64,000 nt of DNA from Streptacidiphilus rugosus AM-16 (GCF_000744655.1 NZ_JQMJ01000004.1:5456001-5520000), one strand, 5' to 3'. Shown: positions 15,897-23,939, numbered from the stretch's first letter. Program-made: numbers and translations. The notes: generated by a model not told the origin, from the sequence alone.

Positions 15897-16601
15897 TCAG
15901 TGACCCATTCCCAATCCGCCGTCCACGGGGATGACGGCTCCGGTGATGTATGCGGCCTCGTCCGAGGAGAGGAAGCGCACGGCGGAGGCGATCTCCTCCG
16001 GCGCGGCGTACCGCGCGAGCGGCACCTGCGAGACGATCTGGGCGCGGCGCTCCTCGCTGAGCACCCCGGTCATGTCGGTGTCGACGAAGCCGGGCGCCAC
16101 CACGTTGACGGTGATGTTGCGCGAGCCGAGCTCACGCGCCAGCGAGCGGGCGAAGCCGACCAGGCCGGCCTTGGAGGCGGCGTAGTTGGCCTGGCCCGCC
16201 GAGCCCAGCAGGCCGACGACCGAGGAGATCAGCACGACGCGGCCCTTGCGGGCCCGCAGCATCGCCTTGCTGGCGCGCTTGACGACCCGGAAGGTGCCGG
16301 TGAGGTTGGTGTCGAGGACGGAGGTGAAGTCCTCCTCGGACATGCGCAGCAGCAGCGTGTCGCGGGTGATGCCGGCGTTGGCGACCAGGACCTCGACGGG
16401 ACCGTGGGCCGCCTCGACCTCCTTGAACGCCTGCTCGACCTGCTCGGCGTCGGTGATGTCGCACTTGACGCCCAGCAGCCCCTCCGGCGGCTCGCCGGAG
16501 CGGTAGGTGACGGCGACCTTGTCGCCCGCCTCGGCGAAGGACCGGGCGATGGCGAGGCCGATGCCCCGATTGCCTCCGGTGACCAGAACCGACCGGCTCA
16601 C
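15897..16601 (-). CDS. fabG: 3-oxoacyl-[acyl-carrier-protein] reductase
   Basis: NADPH-dependent SDR of 234 residues catalysing the first reduction of fatty-acid elongation. The cofactor motif is VTGGNRGIGLA (residues 7-17), the ANAG motif appears as VANAGITRD, the catalytic Ser in LISSVVG and the Tyr-x3-Lys in ANYAASKAGLV. PGFVDTDMT is also typical. The start is GTG at 16601 with GAGAGG upstream. It is the first gene of the fabG-fabI pair and is divergent from tldD across 201 bases, which must contain both promoters. Confidence 0.95.
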   Translation of the reverse strand: MSRSVLVTGGNRGIGLAIARSFAEAGDKVAVTYRSGEPPEGLLGVKCDITDAEQVEQAFKEVEAAHGPVEVLVANAGITRDTLLLRMSEEDFTSVLDTNLTGTFRVVKRASKAMLRARKGRVVLISSVVGLLGSAGQANYAASKAGLVGFARSLARELGSRNITVNVVAPGFVDTDMTGVLSEERRAQIVSQVPLARYAAPEEIASAVRFLSSDEAAYITGAVIPVDGGLGMGH

Positions 16602-16802
16602 AGGCGTACCTCTCTCAACTGCTGCGATCTCCTCAGGACGGACAGTGCGACGCTATCCGCTGTAAAGGGGACTGGGCGAATCGACCCTCCACAGCGAGGC
16701 GGGGGTGTATCTGTCGGGTCCGGACAGTTTCGCGCGTCGGCCGCCCTCTTCAGGGCAGGATGCTGACCAGCACCTCTCTCACGATCCCCTCCAAGGAGAC
16801 CG

Positions 16803-18323
16803 ATGTCGCCGTCAGCGCCAGAAGTGGACGCCACCTTCCTCGCCCTGCCGCTGCGCCTGCTGGCCGACGCGGCACTCGGCCGCGCCCAGGCCCTCGGCGC
16901 GGGCCACGCCGACTTCCGCCTGGAGCGGGTGCGCAGCGCCTCGCTGCGGCTGCGGGACGCGCGGCCCGCCGGGGGCTCGGACTCGCTGCAGCTCGGGTAC
17001 GCGGTGCGGGTCGTCGTGAACGGCGCCTGGGGCTTCGCCGCCGGGGTCGATCTGACGGCCGAGGCGGTGGCCCGGGTCGCCGAGCAGGCCGTTGCCGTGG
17101 CCCGGTTGTCCGGCGGCCTCAGCGAGGAGGTCGTCGAGCTGGCCGAGGAGCCGTCCTACGGCGAGGTCACCTGGGTCTCCTCGTACCGGGAGAACCCGTT
17201 CGACGTGCCGGACGCGGAGAAGGCCGCGCTGCTCGCCGACTGGAGCCGCAGGCTGCTGGACGCGCAGGGCGTCTCGCACGTGACCGCCTCCCTGCTGTCG
17301 GTCCAGGAGAACAAGTTCTACGCGGACACCGCGGGCACCGTCACGACGCAGCAGCGGGTCCGGCTCCACCCGGAGCTTGAGGCCGTCTCCGTCGACGAGG
17401 CGAGCGGCGCGTTCGACTCGATGCGCACCCTGGCCCCGCCGGTCGGCCGCGGTTTCGAGTACCTGCGCGGCACTGGCTGGGACTGGGACGCGGAGCTCGC
17501 CGAGCTGCCGGAGCTGCTCGCCGAGAAGATGAAGGCCCCCGGCGTCGAGGCGGGCCGCTTCGACCTGGTCATCGACCCGTCGAACCTCTGGCTCACCATC
17601 CACGAGTCGATCGGCCACGCCACCGAGCTGGACCGGGCCCTGGGCTACGAGGCCGCTTACGCGGGCACCTCCTTCGCGACCTTCGACAAGCTCGGCTCGC
17701 TGCGCTACGGCTCCGACCTGATGCATGTCACCGGCGACCGCACGGTCGAGCACGGACTGGCCACCATCGGCTACGACGACGAGGGCGTGCAGACCCAGCA
17801 GTGGGACCTGGTCAAGGACGGCACCCTGGTCGGCTACCAGCTGGACCGGCGGATCGCGAAGCTCAAGGGTCTGGGCCGCTCCAACGGCTGCGCCTTCGCC
17901 GACTCCCCCGCGCACGTGCCGGTGCAGCGGATGGCCAACGTCTCGCTCCAGCCGTCCGCGGCCGGCCCGGACACGGACGGGCTGATCGCCGGGGTCGAGG
18001 ACGGCCTCTACATCGTCGGCGACCGCTCCTGGTCCATCGACATGCAGCGGTACAACTTCCAGTTCACCGGGCAGCGCGCCTACCGGATCCGCTCGGGGAA
18101 GCTGGCCGGTCAGGTGAAGGACTTCGCCTACCAGGGCACCACCACGGACTTCTGGGGCTCCATGGAGGCCGTAGGCGGCCCGCAGACCTACGTCCTCGGT
18201 GGTGCCTTCAACTGCGGCAAGGCCCAGCCCGGCCAGGTCGCGGCCGTCTCCCACGGCTGCCCCTCGGCCCTGTTCCGCGGCGTCAACGTCCTCAACACCA
18301 CGGAGGAGTCCGGCCGCTCCTGA
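16803..18323 (+). CDS. tldD: TldD-family zinc metalloprotease
   Basis: Catalytic subunit (506 residues) of the TldD/TldE protease, which trims unfolded peptides and matures some modified peptides such as microcins. The active-site motif HESIGHATELD (about residue 265) has the HExxxH zinc site, and the C-terminal Cys region AAVSHGCPSALFRG is in place. AAGGAG lies 5 bases before the ATG. In many genomes tldE follows directly; here a reverse-strand five-gene operon of 3.4 kb lies between the two subunit genes. Confidence 0.94.
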   Translation: MSPSAPEVDATFLALPLRLLADAALGRAQALGAGHADFRLERVRSASLRLRDARPAGGSDSLQLGYAVRVVVNGAWGFAAGVDLTAEAVARVAEQAVAVARLSGGLSEEVVELAEEPSYGEVTWVSSYRENPFDVPDAEKAALLADWSRRLLDAQGVSHVTASLLSVQENKFYADTAGTVTTQQRVRLHPELEAVSVDEASGAFDSMRTLAPPVGRGFEYLRGTGWDWDAELAELPELLAEKMKAPGVEAGRFDLVIDPSNLWLTIHESIGHATELDRALGYEAAYAGTSFATFDKLGSLRYGSDLMHVTGDRTVEHGLATIGYDDEGVQTQQWDLVKDGTLVGYQLDRRIAKLKGLGRSNGCAFADSPAHVPVQRMANVSLQPSAAGPDTDGLIAGVEDGLYIVGDRSWSIDMQRYNFQFTGQRAYRIRSGKLAGQVKDFAYQGTTTDFWGSMEAVGGPQTYVLGGAFNCGKAQPGQVAAVSHGCPSALFRGVNVLNTTEESGRS

Positions 18324-18338
18324 GCGGGGCCGGGGCCT

Positions 18339-18767
18339 TCAGCGGGTCAGGACGTGGACCAGGGCGGCGAGGAAGACGCCCGTCACCCAGGTCCACAGCA
18401 GGGAGAAGGCGACGTGCCCGGCCGTGCGGAAGCGGTCGCCGCGCCAGAGGCGGGGGGAGAAGACCGCGAACTGGAAGAGCCAGCGGGCGCCCCAGAAAAG
18501 CGTCTGGCCGACCAGCAGGGCGGTGGCGAGCGGGCCGCCGGCCAGCAGTTGCGGAGCCAGGGTCAACGGCAGCAGGCCCAGCAGGACGCAGGTCAGGGCG
18601 ATGAAGAAGAGGTGCGCGAAGGAGACCTGACGGGTGAGCAGCGTGGTGCCCGCCAGGTCCTTCGGCCAGCCGATCAACCGGGGCAGCAGCGCGTGGAACA
18701 GCCCCACGCCGATCAGGGCTGCGCCGACCAGCGGCAGTTGGAGGTCCAGGGCGAGCAGGCCGTTCAC
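18339..18767 (-). CDS. Four-helix membrane protein of unknown function
   Basis: Hydrophobic protein of 142 residues, not recognised as a named family. About four transmembrane segments are visible: PLVGAALIGVGLFHALL, FAHLFFIALTCVLLGLLPL, a segment ending TALLVGQTLFWGARWLF and a C-terminal SLLWTWVTGVFLAALV. The GTG start overlaps the stop of the methyltransferase gene by 4 bases (GTGA), which fixes it as the last gene of the DoxX/BtaA-like operon. It ends 15 bases from the convergent tldD stop. A role as membrane partner of the lipid-type enzymes upstream is a guess from context. Confidence 0.75.
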   Translation of the reverse strand: MNGLLALDLQLPLVGAALIGVGLFHALLPRLIGWPKDLAGTTLLTRQVSFAHLFFIALTCVLLGLLPLTLAPQLLAGGPLATALLVGQTLFWGARWLFQFAVFSPRLWRGDRFRTAGHVAFSLLWTWVTGVFLAALVHVLTR

Positions 18768-19513
18768 GGGAGCTCCTTGTGGAAGGCGAAGGCGGTGACC
18801 AGTCCGGCGATCCGCCGCTCGGGGCCGTGGCGCAGGCCCGCCCGCTCCGCGAGGCGCAGCCACTCGGCGCGCGGCAGGAAGTGCCAGGCACCCGGGCCGT
18901 AGGCGGCGGTGTTCGCGGCGTCGCGCAGGTGCTCGACGAGTACCAGGGTGCCGCCGGGGCGCAGCACCCGGGCACACTCGGCGAAGAGCGCCTCCCGGTC
19001 GGCCGCGCGCCGCAGTTCGTGCGCCGCGAAGACCGCGAAGACCGTGTCGTGCGCGCCGGACCGAGCCGGCAGGGCGTCGGGCCGGGCGGGCAGCGTGCCC
19101 GGCGCGGGGGCGACCCGCCGTCGGGCGCGGCGGATCGAACCCTCGGTCATGAGCCGCGGATCGTAGAGGTCGACGACCCGCTGCGCCACGTCCGGATGGC
19201 GGGCCGCGAGAGGTCGGCTGACCTCGTCGAGTCCGGCCGAGACGACGAGGTGATCCCCCGGCCCCGCGGGCAGCAGCGCGCCGAGCCAGCCGAGGGCGAA
19301 GGGCCGCCCGCGGTCGTAGACCCACCAGGTGGCCGCGCTGCTGCCCAGCAGCAGGCCCGCCGCCGCCAGCCCTCCCGCGCGGGCGAGCAGCGCCGGTCCC
19401 CCGTGCAGCCGCCGCGAGAGCGCCCAACCCGCGGCCGCCGCACCACAGCCCGCGGCGTACATCGGCCAGTTGAAGAGGGCGACCTCACGCACCCCTGACG
19501 GTCGGTCGGTCAC
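18764..19513 (-). CDS. Membrane-anchored class I methyltransferase-like protein
   Basis: Protein of 249 residues. Two hydrophobic stretches near the N-terminus (about 14-28 and 42-60) suggest membrane anchoring. A SAM-methyltransferase-like domain follows (about 85-245): the motif I position reads HLVVSAGLDE instead of a GxGxG loop, an acidic motif II reads VVDLYDPR, and post-motif strands are AVFAAHEL and RVLRPGGTLVLVEHL. The C-terminal EWLRLAERAGL is typical. It overlaps both neighbours by 4 bases. Given the BtaA-like gene in the same operon it might methylate the amino group of a lipid head group, as BtaB does, but this is inference. Confidence 0.72.
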   Translation of the reverse strand: MTDRPSGVREVALFNWPMYAAGCGAAAAGWALSRRLHGGPALLARAGGLAAAGLLLGSSAATWWVYDRGRPFALGWLGALLPAGPGDHLVVSAGLDEVSRPLAARHPDVAQRVVDLYDPRLMTEGSIRRARRRVAPAPGTLPARPDALPARSGAHDTVFAVFAAHELRRAADREALFAECARVLRPGGTLVLVEHLRDAANTAAYGPGAWHFLPRAEWLRLAERAGLRHGPERRIAGLVTAFAFHKELP

Positions 19514-20370
19514 CGCTCGGCCCCGTTCCTGGCGCGGCGGCTGCCGGCCTCCCAGCCGTACTGCACGCCCGCGACGTGGAAGGCGTTGGCGAGGCGGGGC
19601 CGGGCGCCCGCGAAGGGCCCGTGGTCGAAGAAGGTCAGCGTGGGGACCTCCACGGCGACGGGCACCGGGTCCCAGGTCGTCCTGGTGGCCTTGACGACGA
19701 TCACGGAGTCCGTCTGCGGCTCGTAGTCGAAGGTGTAGGGCAGCGGGCCGGCGAAGCGCCGGGCGTCCTTGGCGTTCGCGAACGAGCTGCCGTGCGGCAG
19801 CGGGGCCGGCGTTCCGTCACCGATCGCGGCCCGGACGGCCAGGTCGGCCCTGCCGTCGGCGCTGTCCACGCGGAAGGAGAGGGTGTCGCCCTCGACGCCG
19901 GTGGCGATCCGCGCCCGGCGGTAGTGGTAGCGGGTGAGCAGGTTCCCGCCCAGCACCATGAGCCGGTCGTCGGTGTCGCTGCGCAGGATCTGCAGGCCGC
20001 GCATGGTGCGGCCGCCCGGGGTCGGGAAGCGGGTGAAGATCCGGTACCCGGTCAGCACGTGGTCCGCGCCGAGCCGTGCGGGGAGGAAGGAGGGACGCAG
20101 CGCCCTGGCGTCCACGACGGCCACCGCGACGAAGCCGTGCTCGACGCCGTCCGCGTCGGTGTAGGTGTCCAGCGCCAGGCCGGGCAGCACGAGCGGGGCG
20201 AGCACGCTCGGCGGCAGCGCGTAGGTGAGGACGAGCGAGTGCGCGAACCAGGTCCGCATCGGCAGCGGATGCCGCTGCAACCGGTGACGCGGCGACAGCC
20301 GGCTGAGGGCGGACAGACCCGGGGTCCGGCGATTCGGGGCCGGACGGTTCACGGTGTGACGGATCGGCAT
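19510..20370 (-). CDS. DUF2071-family protein
   Basis: Protein of 286 residues. It shows the DUF2071 (acetoacetate-decarboxylase-like) pattern: ALPPSVLAPLVLPGLALDTY, then FVAVAVVDARALRPSF, GYRIFTRFPTPGG and LLTRYHYRRARI. The last third (SSFANAKDARRFAGPLPYTF onward) is less familiar. ATG at 20370 follows AAGGGAG. The start overlaps the end of the BtaA-like gene by 22 bases, and the stop overlaps the methyltransferase start by 4 bases. Biochemical function of the family is unknown. Confidence 0.75.
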   Translation of the reverse strand: MPIRHTVNRPAPNRRTPGLSALSRLSPRHRLQRHPLPMRTWFAHSLVLTYALPPSVLAPLVLPGLALDTYTDADGVEHGFVAVAVVDARALRPSFLPARLGADHVLTGYRIFTRFPTPGGRTMRGLQILRSDTDDRLMVLGGNLLTRYHYRRARIATGVEGDTLSFRVDSADGRADLAVRAAIGDGTPAPLPHGSSFANAKDARRFAGPLPYTFDYEPQTDSVIVVKATRTTWDPVPVAVEVPTLTFFDHGPFAGARPRLANAFHVAGVQYGWEAGSRRARNGAER

Positions 20371-21305
20371 GACGGTGCTCCCTTCCCGGCGTCGCCGAGT
20401 CGGAGGACCCGGACCACGCCCCACAGCATCGATCGGTCGTCGGCCGCCGAGCCGGGCCCGGCGGGGCCCGGTCGGCGGACGCTGCGCAGCACGGCCACCC
20501 CGCCCGGCCGCACCGCGTGGTCGACGGCGGCGCGCAACCGGCGGGCGAACGCCGGTCCCGGGCCGTCGACGACGTTGGACAGGGTGACCGCGTCGTAGGC
20601 GCCGCGCGGTGCCCGCTCCAGGTGCTCGACGACGTCACCGAGCACCAGTCGCACGCGGGCGCCGGCCGCGGGCAGGCCGCCCCCGGCGGTTCCCTGCGGC
20701 TCCGTGCCTGCGAGCAGCCGCCAGGCCCAGGGGTTCGCGGAGTTGGGATGGCGACTCACCGTCCGCTCGATCCTGCGGCGCAGGACGACGTCGAACCCGC
20801 TGGGCACGACGCCGCGGAAGGCCGGCCGCAGGGCGAGCGCGAGTGCGCCGGCCGGGCGCAGCATCAGGGCCATCAGTCGCCGCAGTGCGGCGCTGTCGAG
20901 TTCGTCCCGCCACCGGCGGGCCTGCTCGGCGGGATCGTCCAGCCGCAGGAAGCGGCCGAGCTCCGGGGCACGCCAGGCGGGCGTGACGCCGCGCGCGGCG
21001 GAGCGGCCCAGCGCGAGCAGGCGTTCGGCGGAGCCCGCCACGGCCGGTGCGCCGTCCTCCAGCCGACCGCGGGCGTAGGCGAGTTGTACGGGGTTCAGGT
21101 CCACGGCGGTGACCTCGTACCCGGCGGCGGCCAGGGCGGCGGCCGTGTCCCCGGCCGAGGCGATGCACAGCACCCGCGCACCGGGCGGCGGAAACGCCGC
21201 CAGCTCGATTCCCGTGTCCTCGTACATCCGGCCGAAGAGCACGCCGGGCCGCCGGGACGGTCCGACGGACAGCAGGCGTCCCTCGGCCCAGGGGGTGCCG
21301 CTCAT
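20349..21305 (-). CDS. BtaA-like (DUF3419) SAM:diacylglycerol 3-amino-3-carboxypropyltransferase family protein
   Basis: Protein of 318 residues. The segment ARVLCIASAGDTAAALAAAG followed by EVTAVDLNPVQLAYARGRL matches the DUF3419/BtaA cofactor region, where a non-classical SAM-binding fold transfers the 3-amino-3-carboxypropyl group to diacylglycerol as the first step of betaine-lipid synthesis. FGRMYEDTGIELAAF near the N-terminus also fits. The C-terminal part contains DAVTLSNVVDG and a carboxyl arm typical of the family. It overlaps the DoxX-like gene (4 bases) and the DUF2071 gene (22 bases). It is a family-level assignment; whether it makes a lipid is untested. Confidence 0.68.
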   Translation of the reverse strand: MSGTPWAEGRLLSVGPSRRPGVLFGRMYEDTGIELAAFPPPGARVLCIASAGDTAAALAAAGYEVTAVDLNPVQLAYARGRLEDGAPAVAGSAERLLALGRSAARGVTPAWRAPELGRFLRLDDPAEQARRWRDELDSAALRRLMALMLRPAGALALALRPAFRGVVPSGFDVVLRRRIERTVSRHPNSANPWAWRLLAGTEPQGTAGGGLPAAGARVRLVLGDVVEHLERAPRGAYDAVTLSNVVDGPGPAFARRLRAAVDHAVRPGGVAVLRSVRRPGPAGPGSAADDRSMLWGVVRVLRLGDAGKGAPSCRSVTP

Positions 21306-21721
21306 GCCGCGGCCGCCGGACGCGGGCCCGCCGCCGGGACACCGCTGCCGCGCCGCGCCGTCGCCACCGTCCAGACCAGGGCGATCAGTGCGAGGTCCTG
21401 GACGACCAGACGACCCGGCTCGGGGATCCGGCCGGAGGCGAAGAGCAGGCCACCGGTGTTGAAGCCGACGATCAGCCCGGTCTGCACGGCCGCCGCGAGC
21501 AGCGGCCTGTGACCGCTGAGCACCCACAGCCCGACGGCGATCTCGACCAGCCCGATGCCGACGAGCACCGCGGCGACGGCCCCGGCGGGCAGCAGCGGCA
21601 CGCTTCCGACGATGGCGTGCTGATCCGCCCGCCCCGGCCAGATCTTGCACCACAGGCCCTCGTAGAACCAGGTCGCCGCGACCGCCGCAGCCGGCGCGGC
21701 GGTCCGCCAGGAACGTGCCAT
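21302..21721 (-). CDS. DoxX-like membrane protein (DoxX_3 type)
   Basis: Membrane protein of 139 residues with four helices. The N-terminal WFYEGLWCKIW, then VPLLPAGAVAAVLVGIGLVE, VGLWVLSGH and FNTGGLLFASGRIPEPGRLV match the DoxX-like PF13781 pattern. Such proteins often sit in short operons with soluble enzymes and have no fixed function. ATG at 21721 follows GGGGGAGAGGA. It is the first gene of the five-gene reverse-strand operon between tldD and tldE, about 100 bases after a candidate promoter. Confidence 0.8.
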   Translation of the reverse strand: MARSWRTAAPAAAVAATWFYEGLWCKIWPGRADQHAIVGSVPLLPAGAVAAVLVGIGLVEIAVGLWVLSGHRPLLAAAVQTGLIVGFNTGGLLFASGRIPEPGRLVVQDLALIALVWTVATARRGSGVPAAGPRPAAAA

Positions 21722-21827
21722 CGGATCGTCCTCTCCCCCGGCCCGCGGGCGAAGGACGCCGCGCGGACGGCATGACGGAGTACCCCCGGTCGACGCCGTG
21801 CGCCCCGGGCTTCCCTCTGTGCGCCTC

Positions 21828-21856
21828 ATCATGGCGCACATTTTGAACATGTTCAA
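21828..21856 (-). promoter_or_regulatory. Promoter of the DoxX/BtaA-like operon with palindromic operator
   Basis: On the minus strand, -35 TTGAAC (21856-21851) and -10 CATGAT (21833-21828) are separated by exactly 17 bases. The -35 is the left half of a perfect 14-bp palindrome, TTGAACATGTTCAA (21843-21856), so a repressor bound there would block RNA polymerase. The palindrome also fits the TnnAACnnGTTnnA pattern known for KstR-type TetR repressors. Which regulator binds cannot be told. Confidence 0.55.
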
Positions 21857-21997
21857 TACTTGCTTCGCCGCTGGTCACAGCCTTGGCGCCATTCCACGGG
21901 CCGAACAGGGAAGCAGCCGGACCCCGGTCGGGGCGGGCGCGGCGACGGCGCGGTCGTGGTTACGTCGCACCCGGGTCGGGCCCTACCTTTGATCCCA

Positions 21998-22036
21998 TGA
22001 CGACCGATACGGGCCAGCAGGAAGCGGGCCGCTGAT
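21998..22036 (+). other. Possible 12-codon leader ORF before tldE
   Basis: ATG at 21998 opens a 12-codon frame (MTTDTGQQEAGR) whose TGA overlaps the tldE ATG (TGATG). The AGCAGGAAG stretch inside it also serves as the tldE ribosome site. It could couple translation or be a chance frame. Low support. Confidence 0.25.
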
Positions 22037-23441
22037 GAGCAACCAGAACACCGGGCCCCACGAGCTCGTCGAGCGTGCCCTGGAGCTGTCCCGCGCGGAC
22101 GGGTGCGTCGTCATCGCCGACGAGGAGTCGACCGCCAACCTCCGGTGGGCCGGGAACAGCCTGACCACCAACGGCGTCACCCGCGGGCGCACGCTCACCG
22201 TGATCGCCACCGTCGACGGCCAGGAGGGCACCGCCGCCGGGGTCGTCTCGCGGGAGGCGGTGACCGCCGACGACATCGAGTCGCTGGTGCGCGCGGCCGA
22301 GGCCGCCGCGCGGGCGGCGGGTCCGGCCGAGGACGCACAGCCGCTGCTCGCCCCGAGCGGGCCGGTCTCCGCCGACTTCACCGATGCCCCGGCCGAGACC
22401 TCCGTCGAGGTCTTCTCCGCCTTCGCGCCCGCGCTCGGGGAGGCCCTCGGCCTGTCCCGCAAGAGCGGCCGGCTGCTCTACGGCTTCGCCAACCACATGG
22501 TGACCTCCAGTTACCTGGGCACCTCCACCGGCGTCCGGCTCCGGCACGACCAGCCGACCGGCACGCTGGAGCTGAACGCCAAGACCGCGGACCTTTCCGC
22601 CTCCGCCTGGGCGGGCGCGGCCACCCGCGACTTCCGCGACGTGGACCCCGAGGCGCTGGAGGCGCAGCTCGCGCAGCGTCTGGCCTGGGCCGAGCGGAAG
22701 GTCGACCTGCCGGCCGGGCGCTACGAGACGCTTCTCCCGCCCTCGGCGCTGGCCGACCTGATGATCAACCTGGCCTGGTCGGCGGGCGGCCGGGACGCCA
22801 AGGAGGGACGCTCGGTCTTCTCCAGGCCCGGCGGGAAGACCCGTCTCGGCGAGCGGCTCTCGCCGCTGCCGCTGACGCTGCGCAGCGACCCGGCCCACCC
22901 GGGCCTGGAGTGCGCGCCCTTCGCCCTCGCGCACGCCTCGGGCGGCGACAGCTCCGTCTTCGACAACGGCCTGCCGCTGGCTCCCACCGACTGGATCCGT
23001 GACGGCGAGCTCACCAACCTGCTGACCACGCGTCACTCGGCGGGACTGACCGGTCTTCCGGTCCGGCCCGAGATCGACAACCTGGTCCTCGAGGGCGCGG
23101 ACCCGACGTCGGGCCCGACGTTGGAGGAGATGGTCGCCCGCACCGAGCGCGGGCTGCTGCTCACCTGCCTCTGGTACATCCGCGAGGTCGACCCGGCGAC
23201 GCTGCTGCTGACCGGCCTCACCAGGGACGGCGTCTATCTGGTGGAGAACGGCGAGGTCACCGGGGCGGTGAACAACTTCCGCTTCAACGAGTCCCCGGTC
23301 GACCTGCTCGGCCGGATCACCGAGGTGGGACGCACCGAGCGCTGCCTGCCGCGCGAGTGGAGCGACTGGTTCACCCGGGCCGCCATGCCGCCGGTGCGGG
23401 TCGCCGACTTCCACATGAGCTCGGTGAGCCAGGCCTCCTGA
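22035..23441 (+). CDS. tldE: TldE/PmbA-family protease subunit
   Basis: Non-catalytic partner (468 residues) of TldD; the two form the heterodimeric protease. There is no HExxxH motif, as expected for this subunit. Family segments include EESTANLRWAGNSLTTNGV near the N-terminus, FSRPGGKTRLGERLSPLPL and the C-terminal GLTRDGVYLVENGEVTGAVN followed by NNFRFNESPVDLL. The ATG at 22035 follows GGAAGCGGG. It lies 3.7 kb from tldD, with a reverse-strand operon between, and must have its own promoter in 21860-22030. A hairpin terminator follows. Confidence 0.92.
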   Translation: MSNQNTGPHELVERALELSRADGCVVIADEESTANLRWAGNSLTTNGVTRGRTLTVIATVDGQEGTAAGVVSREAVTADDIESLVRAAEAAARAAGPAEDAQPLLAPSGPVSADFTDAPAETSVEVFSAFAPALGEALGLSRKSGRLLYGFANHMVTSSYLGTSTGVRLRHDQPTGTLELNAKTADLSASAWAGAATRDFRDVDPEALEAQLAQRLAWAERKVDLPAGRYETLLPPSALADLMINLAWSAGGRDAKEGRSVFSRPGGKTRLGERLSPLPLTLRSDPAHPGLECAPFALAHASGGDSSVFDNGLPLAPTDWIRDGELTNLLTTRHSAGLTGLPVRPEIDNLVLEGADPTSGPTLEEMVARTERGLLLTCLWYIREVDPATLLLTGLTRDGVYLVENGEVTGAVNNFRFNESPVDLLGRITEVGRTERCLPREWSDWFTRAAMPPVRVADFHMSSVSQAS

Positions 23442-23475
23442 GCGAACCGGCCGAAGCCGGACGACACGGCGTCTT

Positions 23476-23511
23476 CGCGGGCACCCCCCTCTCCTCGGCG
23501 GGGTGCCCGCG
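23476..23511 (+). terminator. Terminator of tldE
   Basis: Perfect 12-bp stem (23476-23487 with 23500-23511) and a 12-base loop, 34 bases after the tldE stop and 40 bases before the DUF3099 start. Confidence 0.75.
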
Positions 23512-23551
23512 GCGTACCGTGGTCGGAGAGCTGGGTTGAGGGCGGTGGAGT

Positions 23552-23866
23552 GTGGGCAAAGCGAAGGCGGTTCGGATCACCGGCGCACGGTCGAGCCTGA
23601 CCGAGGACGTCAGGGGCCGGCAACGCCGCTACATGATCTCGATGGCGGTCCGGACGGTCTGCGTCATCCTGGCCGTGGTGCTCTGGCAGGAGTCACGGAT
23701 AGCGGCGATCATCGCCCTCGTCGGCGGGACGGTCATCCCCTATTTCGCGGTGCTGTTCGCCAACGCGGGCCGCGAGGGGGCGCCGACGATGCCGGAGACC
23801 TTCGTCGGCTACCAGCCGCCGCCTGCTCTCGGTCCCGGCGGCAACGCCCCGGCCGAGGAAAGTTAG
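23552..23866 (+). CDS. DUF3099-family membrane protein
   Basis: Small protein of 104 residues conserved in actinobacteria. The hydrophilic N-terminus has ITGARSSLTEDVRGRQRRY, then two transmembrane helices (about 31-46, VRTVCVILAVVLW, and 50-69, IAAIIALVGGTVIPYFAVLF), then a Pro/Gly-rich cytosolic tail. Function is unknown. Start GTG at 23552 with GGCGGTGGAG upstream. It lies directly before the 6C-type RNA on the same strand. Confidence 0.88.
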   Translation: MGKAKAVRITGARSSLTEDVRGRQRRYMISMAVRTVCVILAVVLWQESRIAAIIALVGGTVIPYFAVLFANAGREGAPTMPETFVGYQPPPALGPGGNAPAEES

Positions 23867-23881
23867 GGCAGCCTTAACCAA
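23863..23881. promoter_or_regulatory. Candidate DtxR/DmdR-type iron box
   Basis: TTAGGGCAGCCTTAACCAA overlaps the DUF3099 stop and agrees with the DtxR-family consensus at about 14 of 19 positions. The inner 17 bases form a near-perfect dyad (GTTAGGGC-A-GCCTTAAC). It sits about 75 bases before the 6C RNA and could control it. Pattern evidence only. Confidence 0.4.
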
Positions 23882-23939
23882 GGATCAAGACGATTCGCCG
23901 GATCCCTGGACGTGGGCACAGGCTCGCATGCCATACTGC

